A stretch of DNA of 6,683 bases. Source: Glacieibacterium sp038211965 (GTDB lineage Bacteria > Pseudomonadota > Alphaproteobacteria > Sphingomonadales > Sphingomonadaceae). Shown piece by piece: positions 1-5,708 of this stretch; positions within the stretch are counted from its first letter, which is position 1; the number at the start of each line of letters is the position of its first letter. Below the pieces are notes generated by a model. That model was not told where the DNA came from. It saw only the letters and a program-made list of their open reading frames with translations, and ran no database searches. The stretch spans positions 1-6,683 of the forward strand of contig JBBQVB010000129.1 of assembly GCA_038211965.1 (NCBI GenBank), read 5' to 3'. The position numbers and the translations under genes are program-made.

Positions 1-366
1 GCTGCTGTGCGGATCGATCGCGACCTGTAGCAGTCCGCCCGCAATGCCGCCCGCCAGATAGAGCAGCACGAAGCGCCCCCGCCCGACGGTCCACTCGACG
101 TACTTGCCGACCCACGCGAAGAACACGAGGTTGAGCGCCAGGTGCATCCATCCGGCATGGACGAATAGCGAGGTGATCAGCGTCAGTGGCTGACGCCAGT
201 CGCCTGCTGCGACGCCGCTGACCAGTCGCAGCGGGATCAGTCCGAAGGTGATGCCCGCGTCGGCGGCAAAGCGCGGCCCCGCCAGCGTCAGCACGACCTG
301 CACGACGATGCACATCGCGACGATGGCGCGCGTTGCGAGTGCGGGCGGCGGCTTGAAGGGTTTCAC
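1..366 (-). CDS. Rhomboid-family intramembrane serine protease, N-terminal part (cut by window edge)
   Basis: Rhomboid proteases cut transmembrane substrates inside the inner membrane using a Ser-His dyad. I translated 122 in-frame residues from a GTG at 366-364; the gene runs off the left edge. A hydrophobic stretch at about residues 13-30 looks like the first membrane helix. Residues 66-87 hold the second, with the pattern H70-A-G-W-M-H75-x3-N79, which matches the His/His/Asn signature of GlpG (H145, H150, N154; N154 helps form the oxyanion hole). A Gly-rich third helix lies near 98-117. The nucleophilic Ser (GxSG motif) should be just past the edge, so an active protease cannot be told from an inactive homologue. 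The gene starts 23 bases after the greA stop, on the same strand, so it is probably co-transcribed. The GTG was chosen because it directly precedes the conserved part and lies behind a purine-rich GGAGCGAAGGGG stretch; the exact start is uncertain. Confidence 0.83.
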   Translation of the reverse strand, partial: MKPFKPPPALATRAIVAMCIVVQVVLTLAGPRFAADAGITFGLIPLRLVSGVAAGDWRQPLTLITSLFVHAGWMHLALNLVFFAWVGKYVEWTVGRGRFVLLYLAGGIAGGLLQVAIDPHSS

Positions 367-389
367 GCCCTGCCCCTTCGCTCCGGGCC

Positions 390-869
390 TCAGATGAACT
401 CGAGCTTCTCGATCTGGTAATATTTGTCGCCCGACGGGGTGGTCACCTCGACCTCCTCACCGACGCGGCGGCCGATCAGCGCGCGCCCGAGCGGCGACGA
501 ATAGCTGATCCGCCCGATACGCGCGTCGGCTTCGGTCTGCCCGACGATCTGGTAGGTGACGGGCTTGTCGTCCTCGTCGAGCAGCTGGACGGTGCCGCCA
601 AAGACAACCTTGTCGCCCGAAAGCGACTTCGGATCGATGACGACGGCGCGTGCCAGCCGGTCCTCGAGATCGTAGATCTGCGCCTCGATCTGGCCCTGGC
701 GCTCCTTGGCGGCATGATACTCGGCATTCTCGCTGAGGTCGCCGTGCGCGCGCGCCTCCTCGATCATCAACACGACCTCGGGGCGCTCCTCCTCCTTGAG
801 GCGGCGCAGCGTCGTCACGAGAACACTATGCCCTTCGGCCAGCATCGGCAGCTTGTCGACCGTCGCCAT
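390..869 (-). CDS. greA: Transcription elongation factor GreA
   Basis: GreA enters the secondary channel of RNA polymerase and stimulates cleavage of backtracked transcripts, so that stalled complexes can resume. The 159-residue product is full length for the family (about 158). Residues 1-76 form the N-terminal antiparallel coiled coil. The loop at its tip carries HGDLSENAEYHAAKE, with D44 and E47 corresponding to the Mg2+-coordinating acidic pair of E. coli GreA (D41, E44). Residues from about 80 to 159 form the FKBP-like C-terminal domain, ending in the conserved SPLGRALIG and PSGDKYY segments. The ATG at 869-867 follows a GAAGGGTGA ribosome-binding stretch. The gene lies 84 bases after the carB stop in the same direction, an arrangement I recall as common in alphaproteobacteria, and probably belongs to the same transcript or has a promoter in that short gap. 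Nothing in it looks degraded. Confidence 0.98.
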   Translation of the reverse strand: MATVDKLPMLAEGHSVLVTTLRRLKEEERPEVVLMIEEARAHGDLSENAEYHAAKERQGQIEAQIYDLEDRLARAVVIDPKSLSGDKVVFGGTVQLLDEDDKPVTYQIVGQTEADARIGRISYSSPLGRALIGRRVGEEVEVTTPSGDKYYQIEKLEFI

Positions 870-908
870 TCACTTCACCCTTCAACCCGCGCTCGACGAT
901 CCGCCCCC

Positions 909-925
909 CGGTGGCAGACCCACCG
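909..925 (-). terminator. Short GC hairpin between carB and greA (weak terminator or processing element)
   Basis: On the minus strand, CGGTGG and CCACCG form a perfect 6-bp stem around a 5-base loop (GTCTG), 28 bases after the carB stop and 40 before the greA start. A G-rich stretch follows instead of a T tract, so it does not meet the usual criteria for an intrinsic terminator. It could attenuate read-through, protect the carB mRNA end, or be chance in G+C-rich DNA. Confidence 0.2.
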
Positions 926-953
926 CAGGCAGCCGTCGATGTCCGAGGAGCGC

Positions 954-3900
954 CTAACGCGCCGCCGAATAATATGACTGCAACGACCGGACTTCAAGCG
1001 GTCGCACGCGCACCGCCGCGATTGCACGTACCGCCGCCGCGCTGGCTGCCGCCGTCGTGAAATACGGCACCTTGCCATAAAGCGCCGCAACGCGGATCGA
1101 CTGGCTGTCCTTCATCGACTGGACGCCCTCGGTGGTGTTGCAGATGAACGCGACTTCGCCGTTCTTGATGCGGTCGACGATGTGCGGGCGGCCCTGCGCA
1201 ACCTTGTTCACTGGCGTGACGTCGATCCCCTCTCTGGCGAGGTAGCGCGCCGTCCCTTCGGTTGCGACGACCGCAAAGCCGAGATCGAGCAGCCCGCGCG
1301 CCATGTCGCGAACCTGCGGCTTGTCGCTGTCCTTCACCGACAAAAACGCGGTGCCGCCGGTCGGCAGCAAGGTCCCCGCGCCGAGCTGGCTCTTGTAGAA
1401 TGCCATCGCAAAATCGGTATCGATCCCCATGACTTCGCCGGTCGACTTCATCTCGGGTCCGAGGACGGGATCGACCCCGGGGAAGCGTGCGAAGGGAAAG
1501 ACCGCCTCCTTGACGGCGATGTGATCCCACTGCGGCTTGACGAGGTTGAAGCTCGCCAAGCTCTCTCCCGCCATGACGCGCGCGGCGATCTTGGCGATGG
1601 GGATGCCGGTCGCCTTGGCGGTGAACGGTACGGTACGGGAGGCGCGCGGATTGACCTCGATCAAATAGACCAGCCCGTCCTTGACCGCGAACTGGATGTT
1701 CATCAGGCCACGCACGCCGAGCGCGCGTGCCAGCACCGCCGTCTGCTGCTCGATCTCGGCGATGATCGCGCGCGACAGGCTGTACGGCGGCAGCGAGCAG
1801 GCGCTGTCGCCAGAATGGACGCCCGCCTCCTCGATATGTTCGAGAACGCCCGCGACGAAGACCGTCTCGCCGTCCGCGAGCGCGTCGACATCGACCTCGG
1901 TCGCGTCGCGCAGATACTGGTCGATCAGCACCGGCGAATCGCCCGATACCCGCACCGCCTCGCGGATATAGGTGTCGAGCTGCGCCGCCGTCTCTACAAC
2001 CTCCATCGCGCGCCCGCCGAGCACATACGACGGGCGCATCAGCACGGGGTAGCCCACCTCCTCCGCCACCGCGATCGCCTCGTCGCGCGAGCGAGCGAGG
2101 CCGTTTTTCGGCTGCAGCAGCCCCAACCGATCGACCAGCGCGGCGAAGCGCTCGCGGTCCTCGGCCAAGTCGATGTTGTCGGGTGTCGTGCCGAGGATCG
2201 GAATGCCCGCGGCTTCGAGCGCGCGCGCCAGCTTGAGCGGCGTCTGGCCCCCGAACTGAACGATGACGCCGACGAGCGTGCCGTTCTCCTGTTCCTTGTG
2301 AAGGACTTCGAGAACGTCCTCGGCGGTCAGCGGTTCGAAATACAGGCGGTCGGAGGTGTCGTAATCGGTGCTGACCGTCTCGGGGTTGCAGTTGATCATG
2401 ATCGTCTCGAAGCCCGCGTCGTGCAGCGCGAAGCACGCGTGGCAGCAGCAATAGTCGAACTCGATGCCCTGCCCGATGCGGTTCGGCCCGCCGCCGAGGA
2501 TGACGATCTTGCGCGCGGCCGTCGGCTGGCTCTCGCACTCGGGTTCGCCGAAACTCGGTGCTTCGTAGGTCGAGTACATGTAGGGCGTCTTCGCCTCGAA
2601 CTCGGCGGCACAGGTATCGATGCGCTTGAACACGGGGCGGATGCCGAGCGCACGGCGGTTGGCGGCAACGTCCGCCTCGGACCCACCGGTCAGGGTGGCG
2701 AGACGCGCGTCAGAGAAACCCATCGCCTTGAGCTTGGCAAGGTTGCCGAGGCCGTTCGCCCTAACCTCCGCCTCCGCTGCGACAATTTCGGCGATCCGAT
2801 TGAGAAACCACGGTTCGTAGAAGGTAATTGCGTGTACCCGCGCGACCGTGAAACCGCTCCGCAGCGCCTGCGCCGCGATCAGCAGGCGTTCGGGGCCGGG
2901 GATCGACAGCGCCGCTTCGATCTCGTCGTCGCTTGCGCCGATCAAGCTCTCGACCTCGTCGAAGCCCGTCAGCCCCGTCTCGAGCCCGCGTAAAGCCTTC
3001 TGAACGCTCTCGTGGAAGTTGCGACCGATCGCCATGACCTCGCCGACCGACTTCATCGCCGTGCCGAGCGTCGCCTCAGCCCCCTTGAACTTCTCGAAGG
3101 CGAAGCGCGGGATTTTGGTGACGACATAATCTATGGTCGGCTCGAACGCCGCGGGCGTCGCGCCGGTGATGTCGTTGGTGACCTCGTCGAGCGTGTAGCC
3201 GACCGCGAGCAGCGCCGCGACCTTGGCGATCGGGAAGCCCGTCGCTTTCGAAGCGAGGGCCGACGAGCGGCTGACGCGCGGGTTCATCTCGATGACGACG
3301 AGCCGCCCGTCCTTCGGGTTGACCGCGAACTGGACGTTCGACCCGCCGGTTTCGACGCCGATCTCGCGCAGGCAAGCGATGCTCGCGTTGCGCATGATCT
3401 GGTATTCCTTGTCGGTCAGCGTCAGCATCGGCGCGACGGTGATCGAGTCGCCGGTGTGGATGCCCATCGGGTCGATATTCTCGATGCCGCAGACGATGAT
3501 GGCATTGTCGTTGCGGTCGCGCACGACCTCCATCTCATATTCTTTCCACCCCAGCACCGATTCCTCGATCAGCACTTCGGTGGTCGGCGAGGCGTCGAGG
3601 CCGGTGCCGACGATGTGGAGGAATTCCTCGCGGTTATAGGCGATGCCGCCGCCGGTGCCGCCCATCGTGAACGACGGCCGGATGATCGTCGGCAGCCCGA
3701 CGAACTCGAGACCTTCGAGCGCCTCGGCGACATTGTGCGCGATGCGGCTGCGAGGGCTTTCGAGGCCGATTCTGGTCATCGCGTCGCGGAACTTGAGCCG
3801 GTCCTCGGCCTTGTCGATGGCCTCGGCATCGGCACCGATCAGCTCGACGCCGTATTTCGCCAGCGTGCCGTCGCGGTGCAGCGCCAGCGCGGTGTTGAGC

Positions 3901-4184
3901 GCGGTCTGCCCGCCCATCGTCGGCAGCACGGCGTCAGGTCGCTCATGCGCGATGATCTTGGCGACAACCTCGGGAGTGATCGGCTCGACGTAGGTCGCGT
4001 CGGCCATGTCGGGATCGGTCATGATGGTGGCGGGGTTCGAGTTGACGAGGACGATCCGGTACCCGTCCGCCTTGAGCACCTTGCACGCCTGGGTCCCCGA
4101 ATAGTCGAACTCGCACGCCTGCCCGATTATGATCGGCCCCGCGCCGATGATCAGGATGGAGGAGATGTCGGTGCGTTTGGGCAT
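954..4184 (-). CDS. carB: Carbamoyl phosphate synthetase large subunit CarB
   Basis: CarB makes carbamoyl phosphate from bicarbonate, two ATP and ammonia channelled from CarA, feeding arginine and pyrimidine synthesis in the cytoplasm. The 1076 residues are full length (E. coli 1073). The carboxyphosphate half (1 to about 400) has GAGPIIIGQACEFD at 14-27, the Gly-rich loop GGTGGG at 175-180, and metal-binding Q285, E299 and N301 at the E. coli positions. An oligomerisation segment follows (about 400-550). The carbamoyl phosphate half has GGGPNRIGQGIEFDY at 564-578 and Q831, E843, N845. The allosteric MGS-like domain is about 938-1056. The gene is intact, but codons 1-16 lie in DNA that appears to have arrived with the toxin-antitoxin element. 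A second, degraded copy of its 5' end lies 859 bases upstream. The ATG has only a distant GAAGG as ribosome-binding site. The normal carA-carB link is interrupted by about 1.5 kb. Confidence 0.98.
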   Translation of the reverse strand: MPKRTDISSILIIGAGPIIIGQACEFDYSGTQACKVLKADGYRIVLVNSNPATIMTDPDMADATYVEPITPEVVAKIIAHERPDAVLPTMGGQTALNTALALHRDGTLAKYGVELIGADAEAIDKAEDRLKFRDAMTRIGLESPRSRIAHNVAEALEGLEFVGLPTIIRPSFTMGGTGGGIAYNREEFLHIVGTGLDASPTTEVLIEESVLGWKEYEMEVVRDRNDNAIIVCGIENIDPMGIHTGDSITVAPMLTLTDKEYQIMRNASIACLREIGVETGGSNVQFAVNPKDGRLVVIEMNPRVSRSSALASKATGFPIAKVAALLAVGYTLDEVTNDITGATPAAFEPTIDYVVTKIPRFAFEKFKGAEATLGTAMKSVGEVMAIGRNFHESVQKALRGLETGLTGFDEVESLIGASDDEIEAALSIPGPERLLIAAQALRSGFTVARVHAITFYEPWFLNRIAEIVAAEAEVRANGLGNLAKLKAMGFSDARLATLTGGSEADVAANRRALGIRPVFKRIDTCAAEFEAKTPYMYSTYEAPSFGEPECESQPTAARKIVILGGGPNRIGQGIEFDYCCCHACFALHDAGFETIMINCNPETVSTDYDTSDRLYFEPLTAEDVLEVLHKEQENGTLVGVIVQFGGQTPLKLARALEAAGIPILGTTPDNIDLAEDRERFAALVDRLGLLQPKNGLARSRDEAIAVAEEVGYPVLMRPSYVLGGRAMEVVETAAQLDTYIREAVRVSGDSPVLIDQYLRDATEVDVDALADGETVFVAGVLEHIEEAGVHSGDSACSLPPYSLSRAIIAEIEQQTAVLARALGVRGLMNIQFAVKDGLVYLIEVNPRASRTVPFTAKATGIPIAKIAARVMAGESLASFNLVKPQWDHIAVKEAVFPFARFPGVDPVLGPEMKSTGEVMGIDTDFAMAFYKSQLGAGTLLPTGGTAFLSVKDSDKPQVRDMARGLLDLGFAVVATEGTARYLAREGIDVTPVNKVAQGRPHIVDRIKNGEVAFICNTTEGVQSMKDSQSIRVAALYGKVPYFTTAAASAAAVRAIAAVRVRPLEVRSLQSYYSAAR

Positions 4185-4185
4185 T
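4104..4185 (-). repeat. Direct repeat copy 1: functional carB 5' end
   Basis: This segment, covering the carB start codon and its first 27 codons, aligns without gaps to 4963-5044. By eye 71 of 82 bases are identical. Bases 4104-4136 match perfectly (33 bp, the codons for CarB residues 17-27). The other 49 bases, towards the start codon, carry all 11 mismatches. Beyond 4104, into the carB body, similarity ends within about six bases. This copy encodes the canonical CarB residues and is the one in use. Confidence 0.93.
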
Positions 4186-4212
4186 GACGGCGACGCCTTC
4201 AGTGATTACAAC
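4184..4212 (+). promoter_or_regulatory. Predicted sigma-70 type promoter of the toxin-antitoxin operon
   Basis: TTGACG at 4184-4189 differs from the -35 consensus at one position. Exactly 17 bases further, TACAAC at 4207-4212 matches the -10 consensus at four of six. Transcription would begin near 4219, giving a leader of about 20 bases with the Shine-Dalgarno in it. The -35 box begins on the base pair that forms the first base of the carB ATG on the other strand, so RNA polymerase here would cover the carB start region. This is a sequence match only. Confidence 0.55.
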
Positions 4213-4224
4213 GATTGCAGTGAT
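4200..4224 (+). promoter_or_regulatory. Repeated CAGTGAT flanking the -10 box, candidate antitoxin operator
   Basis: CAGTGAT occurs at 4200-4206 and again at 4218-4224, one copy on each side of the predicted -10 box, 18 bases apart. Ribbon-helix-helix antitoxins usually repress their own promoter by binding short repeated sites near the start of transcription, so this is a plausible operator for the gene downstream. On the opposite strand, TGTAAT (4210-4205) matches the -10 consensus at five of six and could serve carB, although I see no good -35 box for it. A repressor bound here could then affect both directions. Confidence 0.35.
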
Positions 4225-4227
4225 GCG

Positions 4228-4235
4228 AAAGGAGG
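4228..4235 (+). promoter_or_regulatory. Strong Shine-Dalgarno fixing the antitoxin start
   Basis: AAAGGAGG lies five bases before the GTG at 4241. It is the best ribosome-binding site I noticed in the window and decides the antitoxin start in favour of this GTG, against a TTG 57 bases upstream that overlaps the carB start codon and the predicted promoter. Confidence 0.75.
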
Positions 4236-4240
4236 CAGGC

Positions 4241-4543
4241 GTGGCCAGCTTGACCGTAAGGAATGTCCCCGAGGACGCCAAACGACGCTTCCGCCAGGTT
4301 GCGGCGGCGCATGGCCGTTCGATGGAGGAGCATTTGCGGCAGCTGATCGTGGCGGCGGAGGTCGACGACGTGCGCCTGCCGCAATTCGCCGATGCCCAGA
4401 CGCCGTTCCGTCATGCCGACGCCGATGAGTTCGTCAGCACCGGGTCGGCGAACATCGACCGGTTGATCCGCCTTGGGCGCGGTCTCGAGTTCGAGGCACC
4501 GCCGCGCGAGGTCGCGGTTCTCAGGGACATCGAATTCGGTTGA
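4241..4543 (+). CDS. Ribbon-helix-helix antitoxin, FitA/VapB-like
   Basis: This is the antitoxin of a type II pair: it should bind and neutralise the PIN toxin encoded next and repress the shared promoter. With the GTG start the product has 100 residues. The first 40 give the fold: a beta strand in ASLTVRNVP, then helices through DAKRRFRQVAAAHGRSMEE, very close to the FitA-type pattern in which AAxHGRSMEEE-like wording is typical. The remaining 60 residues are acidic and hydrophobic (RLIRLGRGLEFEAP and others) and are the likely toxin-binding tail. That makes it longer than the usual 75-85 residues. The gene diverges from carB with 56 bases between start codons. Its stop codon overlaps the toxin start. 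I assign the family from the motif; the division between FitA and VapB names is not sharp. Confidence 0.85.
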   Translation: MASLTVRNVPEDAKRRFRQVAAAHGRSMEEHLRQLIVAAEVDDVRLPQFADAQTPFRHADADEFVSTGSANIDRLIRLGRGLEFEAPPREVAVLRDIEFG

Positions 4544-4944
4544 TCCTCGTCGATACCAACGTCTGGAGCGAACTGACCAAGCGGCGGGGCGACCCGCGCG
4601 TGATCGCGTGGCTCGCGCGCAACCAACCGCAGTTGCACCTGTCGGTGATTGTGATCGCCGAGGTTCGCCGAGGCTACGAGACGCCGAGGGGCCGGGCGCT
4701 GCGACCGATGCTCGAACGCTGGCTGGCCGATCTCGAAGCAATCCATGCGTTGCGAACCGAGGCATTCGAGGCGCGCGACGCGCATATCTTCGGTCGGCTG
4801 GCAGCGCAGCGCACACTGGGCAGCACGATATTGGACGTGCAACTCGCGGCGCAGGCGCTGGCGCGCGGCTGCCCGGTCGCGACGCGCAATGTGATCGATT
4901 TTGCGTGGACGGGGGTCGAGGTGATCGACCCGTGGACCGCTTGA
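4540..4944 (+). CDS. PIN-domain ribonuclease toxin, FitB/VapC-like
   Basis: PIN toxins are Mg2+-dependent ribonucleases that block growth by cutting RNA (often tRNA or rRNA) unless held by their antitoxin. The product has 134 residues, normal for the family. The acidic active-site residues are in place: D5 in ILVDTNVWSEL, E41 in VIAEVRRGYE, D99 in ILDVQLAAQAL, and D120 in TRNVIDF, with N117 in the same motif. The closing GVEVIDPW resembles the usual C-terminal strand of FitB-like proteins. It starts with TTG at 4540-4542, which overlaps the antitoxin TGA at 4541-4543 (TTGA). This points to translational coupling and low toxin output. No frameshift or loss of a key residue is visible, so the toxin is probably active. 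The RNA target cannot be told from sequence. Confidence 0.9.
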   Translation: MILVDTNVWSELTKRRGDPRVIAWLARNQPQLHLSVIVIAEVRRGYETPRGRALRPMLERWLADLEAIHALRTEAFEARDAHIFGRLAAQRTLGSTILDVQLAAQALARGCPVATRNVIDFAWTGVEVIDPWTA

Positions 4945-4957
4945 ACGTCCGCAGCAC

Positions 4958-5043
4958 GAACGGTCGAACTCGCACGCCTGCCCGATTATGATCGGGCTAG
5001 CACCGATGATCAGGGGGGACGAGATGTCTGTGCATTTGTCCAT
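4958..5043 (-). pseudogene. carB: Remnant of the carB 5' end (decayed duplicate)
   Basis: Read on the minus strand from the ATG at 5043-5041, this gives MDKCTDISSPLIIGAS followed by PIIIGQACEFD, lined up with CarB residues 1-27. Relative to the working copy it has P2D, R4C, I10P and G16S, plus four silent changes (codons 5, 8, 14, 15). I10P falls in the first beta strand and G16S in the glycine loop, so this version would probably not support a working enzyme. After codon 27 the frame leaves carB and runs antisense through the toxin gene into the antitoxin, staying open to 4411. The ATG overlaps the TAA of the upstream 221-codon gene (TAATG). This is probably the original carB start, cut off from its gene by the insertion. 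Confidence 0.88.
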
Positions 5044-5044
5044 T
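4963..5044 (-). repeat. Direct repeat copy 2: orphaned carB 5' end
   Basis: This is the partner of 4104-4185. Bases 4963-4995 are identical to 4104-4136. In this copy the core includes a perfect 6-bp dyad, CCCGAT-TATG-ATCGGG (4981-4996); in the other copy the outermost pair of that dyad is lost. The dyad could be a recombinase arm, but it is also part of codons for conserved protein sequence, so it may mean nothing. Similarity outside the core continues only towards the start codon. Confidence 0.93.
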
Positions 5045-5708
5045 AAAGCAACGATATGATAAATGTCAACATCAAAAACAAAGCCGCCAAGATGGCAACC
5101 TTAAATGCGTCCTCAATGGAGGATTCGAAGGCAGCTTTTAGCCGATCAATAATTAGATACTTGAACGTACCAACCACCGTACTTTTTGCGCGACGAAGGA
5201 TACTGACCCCAGCATCCAAATGTACTAGAAGGTCTGATTTTTCATCCACGGCGAGAGAATTGCTGTCTGAAATTAACCGCCGAGCGCCGTCCACTGCAAC
5301 CGTTGCCGCCTCTGACTGAGCATTATGGCCTATCGAAACGACACGATCTGATGCCGGTACAAGTTGTCGAATAAGCTCGTCGGCTCGAGATGACTCCTTG
5401 TTAGTGTCTACCGGTTCGAGTATCAGTCCGACTCCGTCTTTGGCCCCATATTTTTCTTCTATCTGGCGCATTCCGCGACCGGTAATCTTTGCGAACGCCA
5501 TATCGTCATTAGACGCGTTCTTCGGTCCGCTAACGACGCCGCGATCCACCAAATCTTTAAAAGCGCTACAGGGCCAGCCGGGCTTCGACTCAAGTCCATA
5601 TTTCGCGATTAGCGTTCGAAAAAGAACATTCTCATCGATGCCGAAGAGCACATGCTCCTGATACAGGCCGATGAGGATTTGTTCCTCGAACTGCGTAAAG
5701 CTAACCAT
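5043..5708 (-). CDS. Hypothetical tail-anchored protein with a putative winged-helix N-terminus, inserted between carA and carB
   Basis: I cannot name this 221-residue protein. Residues 1-88 read like a winged-helix domain: helices near 6-19, 26-37 and 45-57, then the wing-like AKITGRGMRQIEEKYG (73-88). A linker follows. Residues 112-203 hold a mostly helical, charged region beginning LIRQLVPASDRVVSIGHN; the PASDRVV-x3-HN wording reminds me of hypothetical proteins from accessory and defence regions, from memory only. Residues 204-221 are a hydrophobic helix at the very C-terminus, so it is probably tail-anchored in the inner membrane, with the rest in the cytoplasm. The first 240 bases of the interval have about 43% G+C, far below the neighbouring car genes, which suggests horizontal origin. 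The start is supported by GGAG five bases before the ATG, and the ATG overlaps the carA stop (TGATG). Its TAA overlaps the old carB ATG, so it is expressed with carA. Confidence 0.85.
   Translation of the reverse strand: MVSFTQFEEQILIGLYQEHVLFGIDENVLFRTLIAKYGLESKPGWPCSAFKDLVDRGVVSGPKNASNDDMAFAKITGRGMRQIEEKYGAKDGVGLILEPVDTNKESSRADELIRQLVPASDRVVSIGHNAQSEAATVAVDGARRLISDSNSLAVDEKSDLLVHLDAGVSILRRAKSTVVGTFKYLIIDRLKAAFESSIEDAFKVAILAALFLMLTFIISLL

Larger units (their letters stand above)
4137..4995. mobile_element. Putative toxin-antitoxin cassette inserted in the carB 5' end
   Basis: The two carB 5'-end copies are 859 bases apart, and one period holds exactly a replacement carB 5' end (4137-4185), the divergent promoter region, the antitoxin gene and the toxin gene. 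Identity is perfect in a 33-bp core and decays on one side only, as expected when an incoming circle or fragment recombines at the core and supplies a new 5' end for its target. No recombinase, transposase or terminal inverted repeats are present, so movement would need an enzyme supplied in trans or homologous recombination. The stated ends assume crossover at the outer edge of the core; any point inside it gives the same product. An alternative is a local duplication that later gained the toxin-antitoxin genes. Confidence 0.6.

Noticed and set aside
1182..2993. 603-codon open frame on the plus strand
   Set aside because: It is antisense to intact carB, rich in Arg, Ala and Asp as expected for the complement of G+C-rich coding DNA, and shows no recognisable domain.
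954..4184. Possible internal deletion in carB
   Set aside because: I recall sphingomonad CarB proteins with a longer segment before the second half, but at 1076 residues it matches E. coli (1073), all catalytic residues are present and the frame is unbroken.
3012..4187. 391-codon open frame on the plus strand
   Set aside because: It is antisense to the carB N-terminal half, with the same low-complexity Arg/Asp/Val composition and no motif.
4189..4197. GGCGACGCC inverted repeat just before carB
   Set aside because: The 4-bp arms are too short to mean much in DNA this rich in G+C.
4184..4240. Earlier TTG start giving a 119-residue antitoxin
   Set aside because: This start overlaps the carB start codon and the predicted -35 box and has no ribosome-binding site. 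The GTG at 4241 has an ideal one and begins exactly at the conserved domain.
4199..4975. 258-codon open frame on the minus strand across the toxin-antitoxin genes
   Set aside because: It is the complement of two well-supported genes, has no motif and is rich in Arg, Pro and Ser.
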